Assembly: GCA_037447605.1 (NCBI GenBank)
Contig: CM074804.1
Location: 7,934,527 to 7,998,526 of the forward strand
Direction: 5' to 3'
Source: Zygnema circumcarinatum
Taxonomy: Eukaryota > Streptophyta > Zygnematophyceae > Zygnematales > Zygnemataceae
Length of the DNA: 64,000 nt
The notes under the pieces were generated by a model. It was not told the DNA's origin and ran no database searches. It saw only the letters and a program-made list of their open reading frames with translations. Positions 41,124 through 58,763 of this stretch are shown here, piece after piece. Position 1 is the stretch's first letter; each line of letters begins with the position of its first letter. Position numbers and translations under genes: made by a program.

Positions 41124-42434
41124 TCAAATAACATAATTCGACCATTCTTTTAAGAACGATGTGTGGTCCATCGTCTTGCTCGGAGTCTCCTCCAAGTGCT
41201 TGGGATTGCTCTTCCCTCCCACCAGCTTAGCGGGATTGCCTACCACGGTCGTGTGAGGGGGAACATCTCCCAACACAACCGAACCTGCTCCAATCTTCGC
41301 GCCTTCACCAATGACAATATTTCCCAGCAGCGTTGCCCCTGCACCGATTAAGACCCCGTCCTCAACCTTGGGATGCCTGTTGCCTGCAACGGAACCGGTT
41401 CCGCCCAATGTGACATGATGCAGAATCGAAACGTTGTTGCCGATCTCTGCCGTTTCACCCACAACCAGTCCTGTAGCATGGTCCAGCATCAAGCCGCATC
41501 CAAGTTTGGCCGCAGGATGAATGTCGACATGAAACACCTCCGAGACGCGGCTCTGCAATGCGAGAGCCAAAGGTTCCCTGCCCTGTCCCCATAGTCGGTG
41601 AGCTATCCTGTGAGCCTGGCAGGCAAGGTATCCCTTATAGTTGAGTAGGCACTGTGAAAATGTTTCGCATGCAGGGTCTCTCTCCTTCACTGCCATTAAA
41701 TCTGCCCTAAAGGCTTCCCGCACGTCCTTATCGTCCATGAAAGTGTCTGCAATCAGTGAAAATAGCTGTGAACTCAGCATTGTATCGCTGCTAAGCTTGT
41801 TCGCGAGGTGGAATGCAAGGCATCGTTCCAATGATCGGTGCGACAAGACGGTGGAGTAGAGGTAGCTAGCAAGAGCAGGCTCCGCCTCGGCGTCTCTCCT
41901 CGCCTCCGCTCGAATTGCAAGCCACAAATCATCAACTTGTATGCGGCCACTTGTCGAGCATCCCGCATGATCCGCTGCTCTGCTTTCTACAGCTATTGCC
42001 TCATTACTGCTCTCTGTACCAGAGATATTTAAACCAGAATCAGAATCCTTGCCATTGACATTCCCTCCTGCGCTCGTTGCTCCGCCTGCAAAGTCTCCTC
42101 TCCCTGCTGCCGCAGCACTGCTATGCTCTCCAGCATTCCATGGCTGGCTGCTTCCCTCCGTTAACTTGTTAGCTTCAATCAGAACGGCACTCACCAACGC
42201 CTGCTGCTTCCCAGAAGCAGAAACCTTCTCTGAACCGCCTGCACAAAAACTCCCCCTCTCCCTCTTCCTCTGCGCGTCCTCTGCAAGGCGCAGGCCCGTC
42301 CATCCACGGAGTCGAGAGTCGCTGCAAGGTACGTGAGCAGGAGAAAGGGAGGAGAGTGATTCTCGAGGAGCAAGGACAGGGAGCCCCGCGACAAGAGCCA
42401 GCTTGCTGGAAGCAGAAAAAGCCGCCATGACCAT
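41124..42434 (-). CDS. SAT: serine O-acetyltransferase
   Basis: Makes O-acetylserine from serine and acetyl-CoA, the first step of cysteine synthesis. Single exon, 436 residues from the ATG at 42434 (MVMAAFSASS...); a second ATG lies two codons on, and the upstream in-frame GTG is not favoured. Residues 1 to about 160 are Ala/Ser-rich and variable and may include a plastid transit peptide. The N-terminal helical domain starts near DDLWLAIRAEARRDAEAEPALASYLYSTV. The left-handed hexapeptide domain follows: VDIHPAAKLGCGLMLDHATG with the catalytic Asp-His, VVGETAEIGNNVSILHHVTL, GGVG-type turn GGTGSV, IGEGAKIGAGSVVLGDVPPH, and NPAKLVGG. The C-terminus ends SNYVI; the terminal Ile is the residue that docks into O-acetylserine thiol-lyase to form the cysteine synthase complex. 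Convergent with methionine synthase. Confidence 0.95.
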   Translation of the reverse strand: MVMAAFSASSKLALVAGLPVLAPRESLSSLSPAHVPCSDSRLRGWTGLRLAEDAQRKRERGSFCAGGSEKVSASGKQQALVSAVLIEANKLTEGSSQPWNAGEHSSAAAAGRGDFAGGATSAGGNVNGKDSDSGLNISGTESSNEAIAVESRAADHAGCSTSGRIQVDDLWLAIRAEARRDAEAEPALASYLYSTVLSHRSLERCLAFHLANKLSSDTMLSSQLFSLIADTFMDDKDVREAFRADLMAVKERDPACETFSQCLLNYKGYLACQAHRIAHRLWGQGREPLALALQSRVSEVFHVDIHPAAKLGCGLMLDHATGLVVGETAEIGNNVSILHHVTLGGTGSVAGNRHPKVEDGVLIGAGATLLGNIVIGEGAKIGAGSVVLGDVPPHTTVVGNPAKLVGGKSNPKHLEETPSKTMDHTSFLKEWSNYVI

Positions 42435-44199
42435 AAGAGGAGCCGAAGGAACAAGTGCAGAGAGAGAGGGAGAGACCGACACAGCAAAATAAACCCCTTC
42501 CCCTTCCTCCTCCCTTACTCTCTCCCTCCTCCCTCCTCCCTCCTCCCTCCGTCCCTCTCCCCCTCCCTTTCCCTCTTCCTCTCCTCTCCCTCTCCCTCCT
42601 TCCCTCTCCTCTCCTCTCCCTCCTTCCCTCTCCTCCCCTCTCCCGCTCCCTCTCCCACTCCTTCCCTCTCCTTTCCCTCTCCCACTCCCTCTCCCTCACT
42701 CCCACATTCTCCCAGCGTCTTATGATAACCTCCCCATCAGCGCCGGGCGGCGCCCTCCCCACCGTCCGATCGACCCCCATCACATCGGACGCCCCTCCGT
42801 CATCCACTTCGCCCTTTTCCACCCAACTTCCCCCTCCACCACGTGCCCTCTCCGCAGGTGCGAAAACCGCCCCTCATTAGCTGCTCGTCCTTTCAAACGT
42901 GTCACGAACGCAGTTGAGTGGTGCCACGTGACCTTCGGAGGCACCTCCAGGGAGCCTAAAGAGGAGCTTCGCGCGGGCGGGCGAGAAATTTCTGTGGCCC
43001 TTCGCAGGCGCCGAAATGGAAGGAAATTGTGATGACGTCATCTAAGCAGAGGGAAAATAGTTTTTATCTGCCCGAGATCCAAGTACCCTCTTTAAGTGGG
43101 CTGTAGTGGCTGCCCGGAAAAAGCGATTTTTTTTATGTGGAGCTCATGAAAGTTTGGCAGTTTGGGATCCAAGGCAGGAAATTTCATTGACGAGTGCCGG
43201 AGACTGACGTCATTTATTCTTTTTTATCACCTGCGGCCGAAGAATTTTTAAAATGTTTGGGAACTATGCCACATGGAGACAGTTGAGGTTAACGTTTTAA
43301 CCGTTGGCCGATTCCATCCACATGCTGGCAGATTCCAGTTTGTTGTAAAACTGCAATTCCACGCGAGTTCCAGTAGAGTTCGCTGTGGTTTGACAAATCG
43401 CGACCATTCCAATGGTTGATCCAACCCATGGTCCGTCCAGCCCTTGGCCCGAAATGTTTCAGCTGCCCTTTCCGCGAAGCAAACGTCCGCGATTGGGCGA
43501 GCGTCGGCCGGGCAGCTCAAGCTTGGCGCCGGGCAGCATTTAAATGGTTTCTGCTGCCCCCTCAGCGAATCAACCGTCCGCGATTGGGCAAGCGGCGGCC
43601 GGGCAGCTGAATTTCTTTCTGCTCCTCCGTCGCCGCGATTGCGACCAGGCAGGTGCAGCCTCCCTACGGCGCAAACATTGCCAGTCACTGCAACCATTGG
43701 ATATGGCATGGCATGAGCATGAGCATGACAGCATGGTGTTTTCTCACACCGTTTCCTAATCCTTCTGTCTGGCAAAAGGTATGAAAACCGAACTCCAAGT
43801 AAACCGCTGACATCACACTCACAATCTTCAATCTTTGGCTTCTCCTACGCTTTGCCATTCGGCTTAGGATATGAATAACAGTGGAATGCTGCGGCCATGA
43901 GGTCATGCCATGATGAAGGGACCATGCTGCAAGGGAAGCCGTCGGGCCACGGCACAAGCACTGGCAGAGTCTCTCATGCCTAACAACCGGTTAAACTATT
44001 CACACGAACTGACATTGCCTTTTGCCGAAATTCCTGAGTGCAATAGACGAGTGGCAGCATAACTTAGCAACCCTAAAGCACCTTACATTACTGCAGACAA
44101 GCTACTGGCATCTTTCATGCCGCAGGATCCCAATTACAGATAGAGGCGTCTGTGGACCGTCCTAGTGGGCTCCAAAGGCACCTTCTACCACATGGTAGT
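42435..44199. other. intergenic region
   Basis: No gene seen. It starts with a long CCCTCTCC pyrimidine tract (about 42490-42720, the SAT leader), then a GCCACGTGAC G-box near 42923, GACGTCA motifs, a palindromic CCATTCCAATGG patch near 43404-43440, and a duplicated 61-bp block. The FKBP 3' end follows. Confidence 0.55.
43457..43608. repeat. 61-bp direct repeat, two copies
   Basis: Copies at 43457-43517 and 43548-43608 share TCCGCGATTGGGC(G/A)AGCG and CGGCCGGGCAGCT with the intervening bases mostly conserved. The direct repetition keeps short frames open on + but no protein is recognised. Confidence 0.75.
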
Positions 44200-47100
44200 T
44201 CACAATACTCTGAGAAGTTCAATGTCAAAAAGGAGGGTCTTGTCTATCAGCCCTTGGTTCTTCAAAACGAAGTCCAACGCCCGCTGACCCTGCCATAGCA
44301 GAACTCAAACGAAGTCAGCCATCAATAAACTCATGCATGAGCGGACGATGCTTAACAACACAAAATGTATATGCCTTGAATTCAGAAGGAAAGTGTTAGT
44401 GGGCTCTAACATTAAGGAATCAAGCTGGAGGTTGATGATGGATATGGGTGTCTACTAACATTACATGGTCAAGCAGCAGATTAAAAAGCAAACGTGGGGT
44501 ATGTACGGAAGAACCTACAGAGAAGGTAAGGGGCCTTGGGCCTTTCGAATTAAAATCGTTGTTGGGGTAACCGATCTCTGGTGGCACAACAATTCTGCTT
44601 GCACAGAAGAAGCCAAGAGGCCTTCAAGACTCAGAATGAGGAAAAATCATCTGTGCCCTCCTTTAATCACACGTCATCTTCTGCGTAAAGAAGTCGATGG
44701 ATTTAGGGTGAGTAAAAAGTTCGAAAGAAAGGCACAAGCTTCCGAATTCAAACCTCCTAATTCCGCCGACATGCATAGTTGCTACAGCCTCCTCGAAAGC
44801 ATCAATAACCTGTGCCATCCTCAACCAGAAAATTGATCACAATGACATCGTCAGTCATCCTTGAAGTTATTTTGTACGCGAGGCAGCTATACATATTCCC
44901 TCTGACTTCATCCATACGTGAAAGCTTGAACTCAACCCACCTCTCCTTTTCCAAGCCGAAATCGAAAAAACTCCTTCTCGTTGCCCTGCACCCACACGCC
45001 ATGGTTCCCTTGAATGAGGACGATTCCGAGATGCCATCATGGGCTAGTTTTAGCATGTTTGACAACCTTGGAAGGTCTTGGAAGGGGGATTTTGTGATTT
45101 GCGCAGATCAATGGAGTTTGGCCTTGCCAATCTCTCCATTGCTGAAAGCACGTTAGCGATTGGGTTGACTACTTACCTCGAAGGATCCACCCTTAGTCTT
45201 GTTTCGGGCTTCGAAAATGCGGCCATAGTAGCCAATGGTAAAGCCATCCCAATCAATCTGCACCTCCCTCATCAGCAGACAAGCATCAGAGAGAGGATTG
45301 CAAAAAAAAAAACATTGACTTCCTAGCACGTAAACAAATTGTATTGGTGGTCCGTTCCATCCGAATTTCTGGAGAATTCACTCCCAGCGGCAACTTCCCT
45401 CCTAGCTTCACCACCTTCTATTTACCTCGGCTTTACTACATGAAGAGCCTTCTCTTTCAGTTTTTCAAATCAGGCCTTACTTGCACACTCTCCTTTCAAG
45501 CACTTGCGGCACTTTCCGCTTCTATAACTCCCTCTTCCTTGCACTTTTCTTCTCCCTTTGCACATCCTCTTCTTTTGTGCCTCCAGCCTCCAGCCTAGCA
45601 CCTCATAAATGAAAAAACTCTCCAAGCCCTTTACCCTCACTTCCTCCTCCTCCTCCTCCTCCTCTGTACATTTCTTGCATGGTCAAGAGCTCGAGCAGGC
45701 AACAGGTGATTGATGCACTGCATCTCCTCTTGCCAGATCATGACTGTTAGTTAGCACCCACCGACTACCCTCTGCCCAGAGTCGTAGGTCGTACCACCAC
45801 TGTCTGCCCTTCCTCAGGTGTCGGCCCGTTGCCATCTCTAAGATCCTGTCCACGAAGAAGAAAGAAAAAGAATGGGGACCGGGAAGGGAACTTAGGAGGC
45901 TTCATCCTCCTTCGCTTTGATTTCATTCACTCAGGAAAGCAGCAAGAAGTCAGATTGAAAGGAGACCGCAATGCAATGAAATGCAATGCAATGCACGAAG
46001 GTCAAGGGAGGAACATCAAGCCAAGACGTGAATGCAGAGGAAGCAGCTCCGCTCCTGAGCTCGCTCATCATATAGCAATGGAATGAGGTACGTATACAAT
46101 CGGGTGGTAACATGGAAATCAGCGAGTGCCAACTTCACTCGCCCATCATAGATGCTGCCACTGATTGCTGCTTGCAGGTTTGATGGGGATGGGACCAAAA
46201 TTTTCACAAACAGAGGTGCTAGTGCTAAGGCAATGATCAAGGCACCTTGTACTGCAGACCAGATTCTGTAAGGGTGTAGTCTGGATAGCGCATTTGAGAT
46301 TTTCCGTAGTCCTTTCCCCTTAGCGCCGGCACTATCACCACACAACACATACAGGGAAGACAAGAGTTAGACAAAGTGATCGACATGCAATCAGAAAATA
46401 AATCTGCTCAGTTGCAGACTTTGCGGTAACAATAGTGACGCCTAAGAGACAATTGACCAACAAGCCAATTCTTCCCGGATGCAGTCCATGCCTTTTGCTT
46501 GTTGACCTTGTGCTTCACAATTGCGGTAGTCACCTAACTTCACTCAATGTTCGAAAACAATAGCAAAAGGTGAAGCTAAATGCTTTGACATGGAAGATTT
46601 CGTGAACAATCTTATCACTTACACGAACCTTTTGAGCCTAGAACAAAGGCTTTGGGAAATGAACTAAAAAAAACCTGGTCAAAAAAAGTATGGTTCACAC
46701 AGTGTACTGCATGAAACACGAAGGACGGAAGTGGGCTCAGGATGCTCTGTTTAAAACTTTCCCTCTGTTCTTTAACATAAACTACCATCACAAAGGAACC
46801 TTTTGCCCACAAAACATACATCAACAAATGAGCTCCACGAAGGTTTGTTTAAAACACAAACAGCTGGAAGGCCGCGCAAACATCATGACCTTTCCCAGTG
46901 CTGCTGACTGTTTCAAATAGAGCTTCTAGGCCGAGGAGCTCCCAGCGTTTACATCAACAAAATTGATTCAAAGAGTGCTGCAGGCCTTTGGAGCTCACTA
47001 TCAGTAAATTTCGGGGGAGAAGCCACTTCCGCTGCGTCTGCTTTGAAAAATTCTGTAGCTACTAAAGCACCTCCTATCATCGCTGGCGCCAGAAAGACTG

Positions 47101-47582
47101 CTCTCCTGCTAACTGTACTCTTCATAGAAGCAGTTTCTGCATTCCCTGAAGTAGGATCCTGCAAGCGGAAACCAAAAAATGATATTCAAGGAGAGACGCA
47201 GGGGATACAGAAAACTACCACATGCTGGCCTCGCGAGCAACATTGAGTGAAGGCGGTTTTTTCACAGCTGGATGAGCAGTAGCCAGCCTGCAGCCAGCCG
47301 TAACTGAGTCAGGAATGCCTATCCTTTTCTGCAACTCCAAAAGGTGAGTTTGAACATGCAGCATTTATACATTGTGCGCATGCTTTTCATGCAGAATTAT
47401 CTGAAATGAACCTGCACCGCAGATTCCGCAGACGCTGGCGAGCCGCTGCAGGCGCACCGCACTGTGACACCCCGCGTGCGATTCCTCCAGTGAGAAGATG
47501 CCGCAGGGAATGCCGGAGAAAGGGAAGCAGCAAGAACCGCAGAAGGAAGCGCTGCGGTAGCAGCCATGGCGGCAGAGGCCAT
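44200..47582 (-). CDS. thylakoid-lumen FKBP-type peptidyl-prolyl isomerase
   Basis: FKBP fold protein of the thylakoid lumen, closest by memory to the plant FKBP16-1 group; subgroup not certain. Nine small exons, all phase-consistent: 47582-47412, 47158-46999, 46280-46246, 45845-45795, 45263-45177, 44985-44941, 44809-44754, 44594-44519, 44289-44200; 256 residues. Residues 1 to about 50 are a plastid transit peptide ending near VTVRCA. STVSRRAVFLAPAMIGGALV with Arg75-Arg76, followed by ADA (97-99), is a Tat-type lumen signal. The domain reads YTLTESGLQYKDLRDGNGPT, IDWDGFTIGYYGRIFEARN, VIDAFEEAVATMHVGGIRRI, PPEIGYPNND, RALDFVLKNQGLIDKTLLFD. Many lumenal FKBPs lack isomerase activity; I cannot judge that here. 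The exons are 35-171 nt and introns exceed 500 bp, so single-frame searches miss the gene. The exon 1 donor could be six bases earlier. Confidence 0.9.
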
Positions 47583-48504
47583 TGCTGGTCGAGCAGTGGC
47601 AGAGGGAGGGACGAAAACACTCCCGTAACGGCTCAATTTTTAGGGTTTCAAAATTTCGCGATTTGAGGTCCATGGAAACGAGCGACTGTAGAACTGTAAC
47701 GCTCATATGTGCACCCTTTCCTAGTGGCAATGAAATAAGTTTCAAAACGTTCAGCTCCAGTTGCAGTCCCAGTTGATAGTTGTAGTTCTTTAACTGCAGC
47801 ATAGAACCTCAAGAGCATAAAGCCATGTGCGCACGTGTCGACTCGGGAATTGGAAGTTTGGACCCATTTGCACGGCGAAGGACACGTGTCGGAAGGAGAG
47901 TACCTCACACTTAACGACAAAACAACCGACAGAGTCATGAGCCGGCCGGCGACAATTCCTGCCGGCCGTTCTGGCACGACCGTATGAACGTACGGCAGAT
48001 GACGACAAAAAACCCGCCCAAAATCCAGGCCAGGCATAGAGTAGGAATCATTGTCCGGCAATACCATACAAATCTTTGACCAATCGGAGGACGTCATGCG
48101 TCTATTTCTTATTACGTGGTAGTTCTTTATTGGTCGACGGCAGTTGAGCCCTACCCTCAATTGGATCCCCATCGTCGCTGAATGCGGCGACACGTGGCAG
48201 CATTGGGTAGTAGCTAGAAACGTAGCGGAGCCTGATTGGAAGTGCTGACGTGAACCTACGTTTGATTTTCGATGTGCGCGAAGCGCCGAAGCTGGGCTGT
48301 GCGGGAAACCGCGTGCCCCTTGAAGCAAAGCTTTTTTCTTGGAACGGAGCAAGGGAAGGAAAAGGGCTTGCGAGAGAGGAGGGAGAGGGAGAGAGTGAGA
48401 GAGAGGGAGAGAGGGAGAGGGAGAGAAGGAGAGGGAGGGAGAGAGGGAGAGGGAGGAGGAGGGGAGGGAGAGGAGGGGGAGGGAAGGAGCAGGTCTTTGC
48501 TGCC
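47583..48504. promoter_or_regulatory. bidirectional promoter region
   Basis: 922 bp between divergent FKBP (-) and NADP-malic enzyme (+). A long open - strand frame (47648-48352) shows no family motif and is treated as chance. GACACGTGGCAG near 48189 and GCACGTGTCGAC near 47831 are G-box-like. A GAGAGGGA purine tract (about 48380-48490) forms the malic enzyme leader. Confidence 0.5.
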
Positions 48505-53882
<5,378 letters not shown>

Positions 53883-54905
53883 GGAGGAAGTCTCCCACAG
53901 AAACGTTTGTACACTAGGCAAAGTACTGCCTGGGTTCTCCCTTACGCCTGCGGAGGACTGCAGAGGTACTGAACAGGTTCAATATCTGAATCCTGCTTAG
54001 CAGTAATGCGATTTGCTGTAATCGCTGAGGGAACCTCCTCTCGCAGAACAGTTGGAAAACGGTGTCGCTCGCTTTTAGGGTTTGGCAGTGCTGCTCTGAC
54101 CCCGCTGCTGGCAGGGCAGCACGCTACAGGCCACAGCGGAACGGAGTAAGTCGCTGTCTATGGAGGCTGCAGTTTGAAATGACTTGCGACAGTGTTGGGG
54201 CAGCACAGGCCGCAGTGCCAAACCTTGGGACAAGAGTGGAAAAATGTAGGTTTGTTGTTATGTACACATGCATGCATGGATAGATGGATGGACGGATGGA
54301 TGGTATATGTATGTGCTGCATTTGAGTACCATCTGCAATGGTGCATCTGCGAGTGAGCTTCAAGGAACAACATGCACGAGCCCACATCAGACTCGGCTCT
54401 ACATAAGGACAAAAGTTCGGACCGATTGGACAGAGACAGCATATGGCTCCACAACTGCAAAAAGAGGGATGCAATTCCGTCGAAAAAAAATGTTTCATTC
54501 AGTGTCGAAAGAACGCTCCTTTCGGTGTTTTTGAGGGTTGTCACCATACTCAGTCTGTTCTTCTCTAAAGCTCACTGCCATGTGAGCAAACCCTAAAAAT
54601 CCTAAATCCTATAAACAAAACTATCCTGCAGTATTGACCTTGACAGATACAATTGCAAAAAGCTGCAACAATGAAGGCATCCTTTGATGCTCATCCCGCG
54701 GCCTACCTCGTATCCGCGATACACCAATGAAAAAAACGAATTGTTTCAGTTGCCTGCCTACCCCACCCTTCCCCTACACTCCAAATATGTACCGCAAAAG
54801 CCCCATATATCTGCACTACTAGAGCTCAACGAGAACCAGTCATGATGAACGGAGGCATGGAACTGTGGCCTCTCTCTGGGGTCTGCTCCGTGGGCGCCAT
54901 GGATC

Positions 54906-54940
<35 letters not shown>

Positions 54941-55079
54941 CTCTCTAAAGCGCCTCTCTCTCCATCATGACCGTCTGCAAGCCCCTCCTCTCCTGCCGGC
55001 TAAGTTGAAACCACTCGCAATGTGCTTGCTGCCTGGCTGCCGTTCTAACAGAACTGAAAAAACTGAAGCCTTGGAAACC
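53883..55079. other. 3' regions of convergent genes
   Basis: No gene seen between malic enzyme (+) and the BTB-BACK gene (-). It contains a GATG tetramer repeat near 54279-54303 and a CT tract near 54908-54940. Confidence 0.55.
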
Positions 55080-58000
55080 CTAAACCTTGGCCGCGGCCTC
55101 CTGTTCCAAAATCTGCACTTCTGCAAACACCGACATGACTCCGTTGTTGAAATATTTGCTGTCGTTTTGCACCACTTCTGCCCAGGGCCGCCCAAGAATG
55201 TTGGAGTAGCCCCAATTGCTGGCATTCCGGCCGAACCCCTTTGTAACTCGATCTCTCAAGTAGTCAAACTGCCCTTCAGGCCACCGCTTCACATAAAATA
55301 TGAAGCTAACCTGCATGTAAAGCAAGTAATTAAACAAGAACAACATCAGACAAGTGTCCTTCGGACAGAAGTTCAGAATCGATGTGTTTTGGGCTGAACG
55401 GGTTGCAGTGAGAGGGGGAATCAGCACCTGAATCTCCGGCTGCACACTGTGAGAGTTGTCAAGATGCAAATGGATGTCTAGGGTTTCCGTTCCATCCGTA
55501 TCTCGCCGCCCGTGGCGAGCTGAGAGGTAAAATCTTTTCCCTCCGATGCCGAAAGTGGCCGACTCCACTGTTTGGGCCACACTCAACGACTGCACAAATC
55601 ATGAAAACAGAACATTGGCAATTCCAAGAAGGTGAGAATGCAGCTCAGACTGCACACAGACATCCTTCTATGTGTTGCCTAGGACCCCTACATATCTACT
55701 GGGAGGATGGATTCCAGGAAGTGGACTTCAAAGGTGAACTTTGGGGTAACTTCTACTCATTAGCGCCGTCATTACCATAAACACTAATTGCGAATTGGCG
55801 TCTAAAACAAGTTTACTCATGCTCCTCTCAGATGAAGCCATTGTTCCCTCACTGTCCCACCCCCCCCTTAGTGCGATGATCCGTCACACCTGAAATCTTT
55901 CCAAATGAATGTCGAAGTAGACATATCCAACTGAGTTCCGATTCCATCTCCGCTGCCAGTATCGGCGATGAATGGGGGCTGTTTCATTCATTAAACGGAG
56001 CCTCCTAACGAGACTGTAAGAGCGAAACCAAGCAGCTTCCTTCACAAGGGAACCGCAGTCTGGAGAGTCCATTTCTGAAGCCTTCAATACCACCTCCTCC
56101 AAGTCATCCCCTGTCATCAGAGGAAACCTGACATGCTCTGCAAGCACAGCTGTTGCTTTCCTGCACACAACATTTGGGGGGGAATGCTTGTTAATGCTTG
56201 TTAGAATCTTACATCGCATTCCTGAAGGTTTAAACAAGGAGGCCCCTCAATACGATTCATGGAAAAAAAAAAAACCCCACAAAGAATGGGGGAAGGAGGT
56301 TGGGGAGAGGGTGTGGAGAGTAGGGGATGGTTCATTCTCTCTCTCACCTCCGCATCTCCAGATCTTCATGGTGATGCCGCACCCATGCCAGCATAGCGGA
56401 GAAAGCTGTGAGTTCATCCCTCACATTCAGTTCATCGCTCGCAAGGAGAGTCTGCAGACCAACCATTGGCAGCTCAAGGAACTCCTCCGCCTTGTAGACC
56501 CTCTCCAGGTCCCGAAAATGGCTGACCAAAAATGACCGACTCGCATCCAGCAGCTGCGCAACACCCTTGTGGGAGTGCATGGAGTCCGGGAGAGAGAGGT
56601 AGAGACAAGCGGTAGCGACAGTCATAGAGAGGGAGGCGAGCCTCTCTAAGCAGATTTTCATGCAAGAGGTGACCCCGAACTTGTCAGCTACAAGGAACAT
56701 CTTGATAATGTCTTCCGGGTCCTTCACCGACTCCTGCATATCACCTGCAGGTCACAAAGAATTCAGCAGAAAACAGTCAGATTCACTTGTCTATGGCATT
56801 GTATATTGAGCTATTTCAAAGGGTTACAAAAGTAATTTTATACTGAAAGGAGAAATGGAAAGTGAAAGATATCGAATAAGACAGAAACTGGTAGGTATAT
56901 GTCAATTTTGCATGCCAGTAGATTTTGCAGGGGAAAAACAATGGAAAGAAAGGGACACACCTGTGTAGATAAACCGGAGCAAGTCAACGACAGGGCCCTC
57001 CTCTGCAAAAGAAATTGCGAAAAAAATACAATGATTCTCAGCCACAAACTCACAAGCTGACATACAACATCTGTAACCCTTACAGGCATTCAAAAAAACC
57101 CTAAAAAATGTCTCCTCTCCTTCACCTGCCAGTGCAGCTCACCTTCTGGGGTTACCGTCAAAACCACCGGCGTGTTATTACACGCCTCCTTCAACCCGCA
57201 GGTGAACAGTGCCCGAAAGTAGGAAGATTTCGCTGCCAGAATGACAGATGAGAGGTGGAGGGATACCATTGAAGAGGAAGTTTCCCGATGACAATTTGCT
57301 AAGGAAATAACAGCGGGAGACATGGCAACGGCTTGATCAGGCGTGCCTGCAAGAAAATGCACACAGACATTATATTTACGTATGAAACCTTTTGAAACTC
57401 TGCAAAAATCGAAACTGTTAAAATGCAGCGACGTGAGCTATTCATGAGCCAAACAAGGTCAGAGGAAAATGTAAGCCACTAAAGAACAGGGATGGTTCAG
57501 CATTGACAAGCAGGTGTCAATAATCGAGTTATATTTGAATTGATGATGATTTGGTTTTGGTTGATGATTTGATAACCCCATGTCTTTTCAGAAGCGCTAC
57601 CATAAAGCTCTCCTGAGCATGAGAAAGACTCTTCCCCCATCCTCTCACCTTTGTTGCTCTCAACGTCCCCCAAATCACCATCTGTCGCCTCGTCCGGCTT
57701 CGCTTCATCCTCGGACGTTACTCTCAGCCGAATGATGCGGTCTGCATTCCCAGATAGCAGGGAATTTTCCCCAAAACATTATCACAATGAATAAAAGTGA
57801 GAAGAGAGAGAAAGGGGGGGGGGGGAAGGGAGAGAAAGGGAGAGAAAGAGAAAGAGGGAGAGAGACAGAGAGAGAGAGAGAGAGGGGGAGAGAGAGGGAG
57901 AGATTTGACAAGCACACAACGTTCACAACAACAACAAACTCGAATGCTGTCCTTTGTCAAATCATGCACTTCAGATACTGTCAGGCAACCTCGATACATT

Positions 58001-58610
58001 CGCTGAGCCTAAATAATAACCTGCCAGCTGTCGCCCGCAGTTGTATTTCATCCTCCCTTTAATTTTTTACCTAATCAGCAAGACCCCAACTTCTAGTCCA
58101 TGCAGAAGCACTCAATCCTTTGCGTGCCAACACCAGCCTCACATCATCTCACCATCCCTGCCACCTGCCATCGATCAGCCCTAACCCTCACTTCATACCA
58201 TACCTCACCAATTCTAACACCTAAGACTAAGCAGCCCTAACCGTGACCTACGCAAGCACTAACACTTACACTAGCCCTATAAAACCCTCAATATCCAAAA
58301 CAAAATGCGATTCCCTCAACAACCCACCTGCAAAATCTGCATTATTGAATGCAAAGCCGAAGTCAAACCTCCTCGGATCTTCCCCTGCATCCATGGCTTC
58401 CTGCGCCGTCACCTCGGAAGGCACCATGGCGGTGCAGAAGCCCTCTGTTGAAGCCACAGGTTCCTCCTGCAACCAAGCCGTGGCCGCTCACTTGCCCAAA
58501 CCCTCAACCAGAAAGGCCCTCCTCTTTTCCCTCACTCTGCTGCCCTGCAGACTGCAGGCGTGTGGCAACCCTAAATGTAAGATGATCTTTCTCTGCGAAT
58601 GCCGGCAAAG

Positions 58611-58675
<65 letters not shown>

Positions 58676-58763
58676 TAGACAGAGAGAGAGGAGAGAGAGG
58701 AGCAACAAATAGTTGAATAGTGGAGCCCCAAGTACTAACCTTCCAAGGCTGTTGGAGATCCAT
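55080..58763 (-). CDS. LRB: BTB-BACK protein, LRB/POB1-like ubiquitin ligase adaptor
   Basis: BTB proteins of this type bind CUL3 and recruit substrates; plant LRB proteins act on light-signalling factors. Nine exons: 58763-58740, 58466-58328, 57741-57649, 57346-57143, 57002-56961, 56744-56348, 56160-55890, 55589-55428, 55310-55080; 520 residues. RRFDFGFAFNNADFADRIIR matches the plant N-terminal signature. The BTB domain includes VSLHLSSVILAAKSSYFRAL, VVLTVTPEGEEGPVVDLLRF and IIKMFLVADKFGVTSCMKIC; BACK follows (FRDLERVYKAEEFLELPMVG, LASDELNVRDELTAFSAMLA, VRFPLMTGDDLEEVV). The C-terminal domain has FDYLRDRVTKGFG, NILGRPWAEVVQNDSKYFNN and ends near EVQILEQEAAAKV. The first exon is only eight codons (MDLQQPWK) and is the least certain part; a (GA)n tract fills intron 1. 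Divergent from WDR75. Confidence 0.9.
58615..58672. repeat. (GA)n microsatellite in BTB gene intron 1
   Basis: About 28 uninterrupted GA units, reading CT in the transcript of the - strand gene. Confidence 0.95.

Noticed and set aside
47648-48352. Long - strand open frame (234 codons) between FKBP and malic enzyme
   Set aside because: No family motif, it lies in a divergent promoter region, and composition is ordinary for a chance frame.
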